This document shows positions 24,229-28,731 of a DNA stretch of 28,731 bases, piece by piece; position 1 is the stretch's first letter; every line of letters starts with the position of its first letter. The translations under genes were made by a program, and so were the position numbers. Source of the DNA: Pseudomonadota bacterium (GTDB lineage Bacteria > Pseudomonadota > Gammaproteobacteria > Steroidobacterales > Steroidobacteraceae); assembly GCA_023457495.1 (NCBI GenBank), contig JAEWLQ010000094.1, forward strand, positions 1 through 28,731, in the 5' to 3' direction. The notes below the pieces were generated by a model that saw only the letters and a list, made by a program, of their open reading frames with translations, did not search any database and was not told where the DNA came from.

Positions 24229-25293
24229 ATGACCACTCCAAAGATCCCAGCCATCGTGCTCGGCGGCACCGGTTATGTGTCCGGTGAGCTGCTGCGCCTC
24301 ATTTCAGGCCATCCCAATTTCTCGCTCGCGGGCGTGATGTCCGACAGCTCGCCGGGCGAGCCCGCTGGCAAATCGTTTCCGCACCTCGCGGCGGTGCTCG
24401 GCGACACGAAGTTCAAATCGCAGACCGAGGTCGCGGGCATCCTTGCGAAAGAAGCGACGTCGGCCGTCTTCTGCGCCGCGCCGCATGGCGCAGCCGCCGC
24501 GTTGATCGACTCGCTGCTGAAAGCCGCGGAAGCCGCGGGCACGAAGCCGCGTTTCGTCGATATATCGGCGGACTTTCGCTACGCGTCGGCCGCCGCGTAC
24601 GAGGCGGTGTACAAGCATCCGCACGGCGCGCCCGCGCGTCTCGCGCAGTTCACCTGCGCCGTGCCGGAGCATCTGAAAACCGCGCCGACGCCGCACGTCG
24701 CGCATCCGGGATGTTTCTCGACCGCGATCCTGCTCGCGAGCGTGCCGCTGCTCGCCTCGGGCTGGGTGGATCCCGGCCTGTTCGTGAGCGGCGTCACCGG
24801 CAGCACGGGCTCGGGCCGCAAGCCGGTCGAAGGCACGCACCATCCCACCCGGCACAGCGACCTGTATTCATACGGCGCGCTGGGCCATCGCCACACGCCG
24901 GAGATCTCCGCGCTGGCGAAAGCCGCCACCGGCATCGACGCGGACTTCTCGTTCGTTCCGCACTCGGGACCCTTCGCGCGCGGCATTTATGCCACGGTGC
25001 AGGCGCGCCTCAAGTCGGCGAAGGACGCCGCCGCCGTCGTCGGCATGCTGCGTGATTTCTACGGCAATGCGCCGTTCGTGCGCGTGCTCGACTCCGCGCC
25101 GCGCGTGAAAGACATCGTCGCGAGCAACTACGCGCACCTCTCGGCCGCATCGAACGGACGCACGGTCGCCGTGATGAGCGTGGTCGACAATCTCAACAAG
25201 GGCGCCGCGGGTGGCGCCGTCCAATGGATGAATCGCCTGCATGGTCTGCCGGAAACGGCCGGGCTCACCGCGCCCGCCGCCGGTTGGACCTGA
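24229..25293 (+). CDS. argC: N-acyl-gamma-glutamyl-phosphate reductase
   Basis: 354 aa. Rossmann start IVLGGTGYVSGELLRL, active-site Cys162 in HPGCFSTA, GVTGSTGSGRKP, and the C-terminal signature KGAAGGAVQWMNRLHGLPE. It reduces N-acetyl- (or N-succinyl-) glutamyl phosphate to the semialdehyde with NADPH. It begins six bases after the P-loop gene and ends 14 bases before argD. Catalytic residues appear intact; nothing in the sequence separates acetyl from succinyl use. Confidence 0.95.
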   Translation: MTTPKIPAIVLGGTGYVSGELLRLISGHPNFSLAGVMSDSSPGEPAGKSFPHLAAVLGDTKFKSQTEVAGILAKEATSAVFCAAPHGAAAALIDSLLKAAEAAGTKPRFVDISADFRYASAAAYEAVYKHPHGAPARLAQFTCAVPEHLKTAPTPHVAHPGCFSTAILLASVPLLASGWVDPGLFVSGVTGSTGSGRKPVEGTHHPTRHSDLYSYGALGHRHTPEISALAKAATGIDADFSFVPHSGPFARGIYATVQARLKSAKDAAAVVGMLRDFYGNAPFVRVLDSAPRVKDIVASNYAHLSAASNGRTVAVMSVVDNLNKGAAGGAVQWMNRLHGLPETAGLTAPAAGWT

Positions 25294-25307
25294 TCGCGGA
25301 AACGAAC

Positions 25308-26471
25308 ATGAACGCAGAACTCAAACAGAGCACCTCACCGGCCGACGGTCTCGCGCCGGTCTTCGCGCAATATCCGATCGAAGTGGTCGGCGCCGATGGC
25401 GTCTGGCTGCACACGCGCGATGGCCGCAAGGTGCTGGATCTCTATGGCGGCCACGCGGTGGCCTCGCTGGGCTACGGCCACAAGGGCTGGACCAAGGCGT
25501 TGTCGGACCAGGCCGCGCAGATGAATTTCCAGACGAACGCGGTCCCGATGGAAGTCCGCGCGCGCGCCTCGCGCAAGCTGCTCGAGTTTGCGAAGCTGCC
25601 GTTCGACAGCGTGTTCTGGATCAACTCCGGTGCGGAAGCGAACGAAAACGCCTTCAAGATGGCGTTCAAGATGCGGCCCGGCCGCACGCACGTCGCCGCG
25701 GTCGAGCAGAGCTTCCACGGCCGCACGGCCGCCTGCGCCTCCACGACCTGGGGCGCGCCGCAGAAATGGTTCTTCCTGCCGCGCGCGCCGTTCGACGTGA
25801 GCTGGATCAAGCGTCGCGACGTCGCGGATATCAGCAATCACGTCACCGAGAACACCGCGGCCGTGATCGTCGAGCCCGTGCAGGGTGTGGGCGGCGCGTT
25901 CGACATGGGCCAGGAATTCCTCGCGGCCCTGCGCAAGCGCTGCGACGAAACCGGCGCGCTGCTCATCTTCGACGAGGTGCAATGCGGTGTGGGCCGCAGC
26001 GGCACGCCGTTCGCGGCCAACTACTATGGCGTGATGCCGGACATGATCACGACCGCCAAGGCGCTGGGTAACGGCTTTCCGGTCTCCGCGCTGTTGCTGA
26101 CGCCGCCGATCACGGGCTCGCTCAAGCTGGAGAATCTCGGCACGACGTTCGGCGGCGGGCCGATGGCCTGCGCCGTGGCCGAGGCCACGATCGACGCCAT
26201 CGAAAACGAAGAGCTGCTCGCGAACGTGCGGCGCGTGTCGGCGTACCTGCGCGAAACCTGCAAGGTCGGTCCGGTCGTGGACTTCCAGGGACTGGGATTT
26301 CTCCAGGGACTGCGCCTCAACCGGCCGGCCAAGGACGTGCAGAAGGCGCTGCTCGCGCAAGACATCCTGGCGGGCACCGCGGGCGACCCGGCGATCCTGC
26401 GATTGCTGCCGGCGTTCATCCTCAAGGAAGAACACATCGACCGGCTGCGCGCTGTGCTGACGAACCTATGA
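25308..26471 (+). CDS. argD: N-acylornithine aminotransferase
   Basis: 387 aa from ATG 25308, after the argC stop; a longer frame would overlap argC. Class-III PLP aminotransferase: SGAEANENAFKMA (108-120), Asp222 in FDEVQCGVGRSG and PLP lysine Lys251 in TTAKALGNGFP. It converts N-acylglutamate semialdehyde to N-acylornithine with glutamate as donor. The N-terminal LDLYGGHAVASLG is unlike E. coli ArgD (which has a FAGGIAV-type stretch) and resembles ArgD of Bacteroidetes-type clusters. Its last bases overlap the start of argF' (ATGA). Confidence 0.93.
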   Translation: MNAELKQSTSPADGLAPVFAQYPIEVVGADGVWLHTRDGRKVLDLYGGHAVASLGYGHKGWTKALSDQAAQMNFQTNAVPMEVRARASRKLLEFAKLPFDSVFWINSGAEANENAFKMAFKMRPGRTHVAAVEQSFHGRTAACASTTWGAPQKWFFLPRAPFDVSWIKRRDVADISNHVTENTAAVIVEPVQGVGGAFDMGQEFLAALRKRCDETGALLIFDEVQCGVGRSGTPFAANYYGVMPDMITTAKALGNGFPVSALLLTPPITGSLKLENLGTTFGGGPMACAVAEATIDAIENEELLANVRRVSAYLRETCKVGPVVDFQGLGFLQGLRLNRPAKDVQKALLAQDILAGTAGDPAILRLLPAFILKEEHIDRLRAVLTNL

Positions 26472-27475
26472 ATAACTTCCTCGACCTCGCGGATCTGTCA
26501 CGTGAGCAGGTCGTCGAGCTGCTCGCGCTCGCGCAGCGGCTGCAGACGAATCCCGAACCTCGGGCGCTCGCCGGAAAAATCCTCGGGCTGCTGTTCTTCA
26601 ATCCGAGCCTGCGAACGCTCGCGTCCTTCCAGGCGGCGATGGCGCGGCTGGGCGGAGACTCGTTCGTCATCTCCGCGGGACACGGCACCTGGCAGCTCGA
26701 GACTCGCCGTGGCGCGGTCATGAATGGCGCCGCGGCGGAACATATGCGAGAAGGAGTGCCGGTATTGTCACATTACTGTGACGCTCTGGGCATTCGGGCA
26801 TTCGCCGGCGGCACCGACCTCGAGACGGATCTGGCCGAAACATCGTTCAAGGAAATGGCCGGGCTGGTCAGCAAGCCGGTCATCAACATGGAGTCGGCGG
26901 CGAACCATCCCTGTCAGGCGCTGGCCGACTGGAAGACGCTCGACGATCTCACCGTGCCACGCCGCGCGAAGTTCGTTTTGTCGTGGGTGAATCATCCGCG
27001 CGCGCTGCCGCTCGCGGTGCCCGCGGCCACCGTGCACATGGCCGCGATGCGTGGCATGGAAGTCGTGGTGCTGCGTCCCGAGGGCTTCGCGTTACCCGCG
27101 CCGGTCATGCAGAAGGCCGCCGCGGCCGCGGCCGCTTCCGGTGGCACCCTGCGCGAGACCGACGATCGCGACGACGCGCTGAATGGCGCGCATGTCGTCT
27201 ACGCCAAGGAATGGGGCTCGACCGCGCACTACGGCAACGCCGAGGCGGACGCCCGGCTGCGCGCGAACCTCGTCGACTGGTGTGTGCGCGACACCTGGTT
27301 CTCGCGCGCCGCCGTCGACTGCAAACTCATGCACTGCCTGCCCGTGCGGCGTAACGTCGCCGTCGCCGACGAAGTGCTCGATGGCCGCCGCAGCGTCGTG
27401 CAGCGCGAAGCCTTCAACCGGATGGTGGTGCAGACCGCGGTACTGCATCGTCTGCTCGCAACACCGCAACACTAA
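26468..27475 (+). CDS. argF': N-acylornithine carbamoyltransferase (acetyl or succinyl)
   Basis: 335 aa. Transcarbamylase with the AOTCase/SOTCase variant motifs: FFNPSLRT (43-50) in place of STRTR, WQLETRRGAVMNG (75-87), NHPCQALAD, WVNHPRALP and HCLPVRRN. It should carbamoylate an N-acylated ornithine to N-acylcitrulline, so a deacylase must act later. At residue 90 (Glu92 in Xanthomonas AOTCase, Pro90 in Bacteroides SOTCase) it has Ala, which leans toward succinylornithine. The Arg that normally follows RT in the phosphate loop is Leu51. It is not an ordinary ornithine carbamoyltransferase. Coupled to argD by a four-base overlap. Confidence 0.92.
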   Translation: MNNFLDLADLSREQVVELLALAQRLQTNPEPRALAGKILGLLFFNPSLRTLASFQAAMARLGGDSFVISAGHGTWQLETRRGAVMNGAAAEHMREGVPVLSHYCDALGIRAFAGGTDLETDLAETSFKEMAGLVSKPVINMESAANHPCQALADWKTLDDLTVPRRAKFVLSWVNHPRALPLAVPAATVHMAAMRGMEVVVLRPEGFALPAPVMQKAAAAAAASGGTLRETDDRDDALNGAHVVYAKEWGSTAHYGNAEADARLRANLVDWCVRDTWFSRAAVDCKLMHCLPVRRNVAVADEVLDGRRSVVQREAFNRMVVQTAVLHRLLATPQH

Positions 27476-27502
27476 CCAATTGACCCGTAACGGTACCCGA
27501 CA

Positions 27503-28432
27503 ATGATCATGCATCGTCCCGATCCTTCCATCGCCATCCGCAGCCTGCGCAGCGCCGCGCCGTACATCCGCATGTACAAGGGCAAGACCTTCGTCGTGAA
27601 GGCCGGCGGTGGCGTGTTTGCCGATGCCGCCGCGGTGCGCGGCCTGATCGAGCAGATCGCGATCCTTCACTATTTCGGCGTGCGCGTCGTGTTCGTGCAT
27701 GGCGGAGGCCCGCAGCTCACGGAGATCACCGAGGCGCTGGGCGTACCGACCCGCATGGTCCAGGGCCGCCGCATCACCGATCAGAAGGCGATCGACGCGA
27801 CGTCCATGGTGCTCAACGGGCTCATCAACACCAAGCTGCTGGCCCTGTGCCGCGAGATGAACATCGACGCGGTGGGTGTCAGCGGCGTGGATGCGGGCCT
27901 GGTCCGCGCGCACAAGCGCGGGCCGGTCAAAGTCGATGGCGAGACCGTGGATTACGGCTTCGTCGGCGACATCGACGTGATCGATCCCAGCGTTCTCAAC
28001 AAGCTGCTCGACAACGGCCTCATGCCGATCGTCAGTCCGTTGTCCGCCGACGAGAACGGCACCCTGCTCAACATCAACGGCGACACCGTGGCCGCGGCCA
28101 TCGGCGCGTCGCTCGATGCCGAGAAGCTGATGCTGTGCACCGGAGCGCCGGGCATCCTCGCCGACGTCAACGATCCCTCGTCGATCATTTCGTACACCGA
28201 TCTCGCGGGGCTCAAGAAGCTGCGCGAAGAGAAGAAGATCGTCGACGGCATGCTGCCGAAGGCGAAGGCGATCGAGGACGCGATCCGCGGCGGCGTCCGC
28301 CGCGTACACGTGATGTCGTACAAGTCGCCCGAGGGCATCCTCGCCGAGGTGTTCACGAACGAAGGCGCCGGCACGCTGATCGTCGCCGACATCAACGCGC
28401 TCACGGCCGCCGAGCAGCAGGTCGGGAAGTAA
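27503..28432 (+). CDS. argB: N-acetylglutamate kinase, NAGS-like subtype
   Basis: 309 aa; ATG 27509 is an alternative start. An amino-acid kinase fold with VVKAGGGVF as phosphate loop, FVHGGGPQL, GRRITDQKAID, VDYGFVGDIDVID, NINGDTVAAAIGASL and VDGMLPKAKAIEDAI. The N-terminal AAPYIRMYKGKTFVV and the C-terminal VHVMSYKSPEGILAEVFTNE resemble the kinase-like domain of ArgA-type N-acetylglutamate synthases rather than classical ArgB, but the protein ends where a GNAT domain would begin. Active-site motifs favour a real kinase that makes N-acylglutamyl phosphate. It lies 27 bases after argF' and ten bases before argH. Confidence 0.88.
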   Translation: MIMHRPDPSIAIRSLRSAAPYIRMYKGKTFVVKAGGGVFADAAAVRGLIEQIAILHYFGVRVVFVHGGGPQLTEITEALGVPTRMVQGRRITDQKAIDATSMVLNGLINTKLLALCREMNIDAVGVSGVDAGLVRAHKRGPVKVDGETVDYGFVGDIDVIDPSVLNKLLDNGLMPIVSPLSADENGTLLNINGDTVAAAIGASLDAEKLMLCTGAPGILADVNDPSSIISYTDLAGLKKLREEKKIVDGMLPKAKAIEDAIRGGVRRVHVMSYKSPEGILAEVFTNEGAGTLIVADINALTAAEQQVGK

Positions 28433-28441
28433 GAGGCGACC

Positions 28442-28731
28442 ATGAGCCGTCTGTGGGACAAGGGCATCGAGCTCGACCAGCGCGTGCTTGCCTACACGGC
28501 TGGAGAGGACTATTCGCTCGATGAGCGCCTCGTGGCCTATGACGTGCGCGCCTCGATCGCGCATGCCGAAGGACTCAATGCCGCGAAACTGCTGAGCGAC
28601 GCGGATCTCGCGGCGATCCGCGACGGGCTCACGGCGCTCGGCGCCGAACACGCCGCGGGACAGTGGCGCATCGAACTCGCCGACGAGGATGGGCAGACCG
28701 CGCTCGAGAAGCGCCTCACCGCGCGCATCGG
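28442..28731 (+). CDS. argH: argininosuccinate lyase, N-terminal part
   Basis: 96 codons up to the right edge, no stop. The start MSRLWDKGIELDQRVLAYT and SLDERLVAYDVRASIAHAEG are the standard opening of ArgH (fumarase superfamily), which splits argininosuccinate into arginine and fumarate. ATG 28442 follows argB by nine bases, with GAGGCGA just upstream. Whether it carries a C-terminal acetyltransferase fusion (ArgHA, known in some gammaproteobacteria) cannot be seen from this window. Confidence 0.93.
   Translation, partial: MSRLWDKGIELDQRVLAYTAGEDYSLDERLVAYDVRASIAHAEGLNAAKLLSDADLAAIRDGLTALGAEHAAGQWRIELADEDGQTALEKRLTARI

Noticed and set aside
26468..27475. Ordinary ornithine carbamoyltransferase (argF)
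   Set aside because: The STRTR loop is replaced by NPSLRT, and the WQLETRRGAVMNG and HCLPVRRN segments are those of N-acylornithine enzymes.
1..28731. Repeated GTTAG/CTAAC words, sometimes using rare codons such as TTA
   Set aside because: A rough expectation from base composition is as many or more than I noticed, so there is no sign of enrichment.
1..28731. CRISPR arrays, insertion sequences, prophage or defence genes
   Set aside because: No spaced direct repeats, transposase motifs, terminal inverted repeats or attachment-site duplications were seen; the genes are mostly housekeeping.

Overview
The window is high-GC bacterial DNA (roughly two-thirds G+C by eye), densely packed on both strands, with many ATGA/GTGA start-stop overlaps. 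TamA/TamB, YdbH/YdbL, a YheT-type hydrolase, a YadG/YadH-type ABC exporter, an FlhC-like regulator, AlkB and a hexameric-type ArgR together point to a gammaproteobacterium. The Xanthomonadales/Nevskiales/Steroidobacteraceae side is most likely, because the carbamoyltransferase is of the N-acylornithine type. I see no insertion sequence, phage gene, CRISPR array, tRNA or rRNA.

Layout. At 1-2396 (minus) lie the start of a lipoprotein cut by the window edge, a YheT-family hydrolase and a receiver-domain protein with a membrane segment. The 2397-2880 gap holds a cluster of nested inverted repeats that could be a structured RNA. At 2881-7711 are a DUF6279-like lipoprotein (minus) and, starting head-to-head with it, ydbH-ydbL, which closes with a clear intrinsic terminator, then an anchored alpha/beta hydrolase and a tiny lipoprotein. 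At 7739-11204 (minus) are a two-gene ABC exporter, a secreted TonB-C-like protein and an unrecognised protein. At 11325-19990 (plus) are an orphan FlhC-like regulator, nudC, an NRDE/TANGO2-like gene, tamA, tamB and alkB; the last three overlap and look like one operon. A secreted hypothetical (minus) and a YciI-like gene precede the final block.

The final block, 21455 to the right edge, is an arginine biosynthesis cluster: argR, argG, an uncharacterised P-loop gene, argC, argD, argF', argB, argH (cut by the edge). Two candidate ArgR boxes lie at its head. The carbamoyltransferase is not a normal ornithine enzyme: it has the N-acylornithine carbamoyltransferase motifs and an alanine at the position that separates acetyl- from succinyl-ornithine specificity. 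ArgB resembles the kinase-like domain of N-acetylglutamate synthases but ends before any GNAT domain. No argA, argJ or argE is visible. The P-loop protein between argG and argC is therefore the most interesting unknown: it may supply a missing N-acyl step. That is inference, not something the sequence proves.
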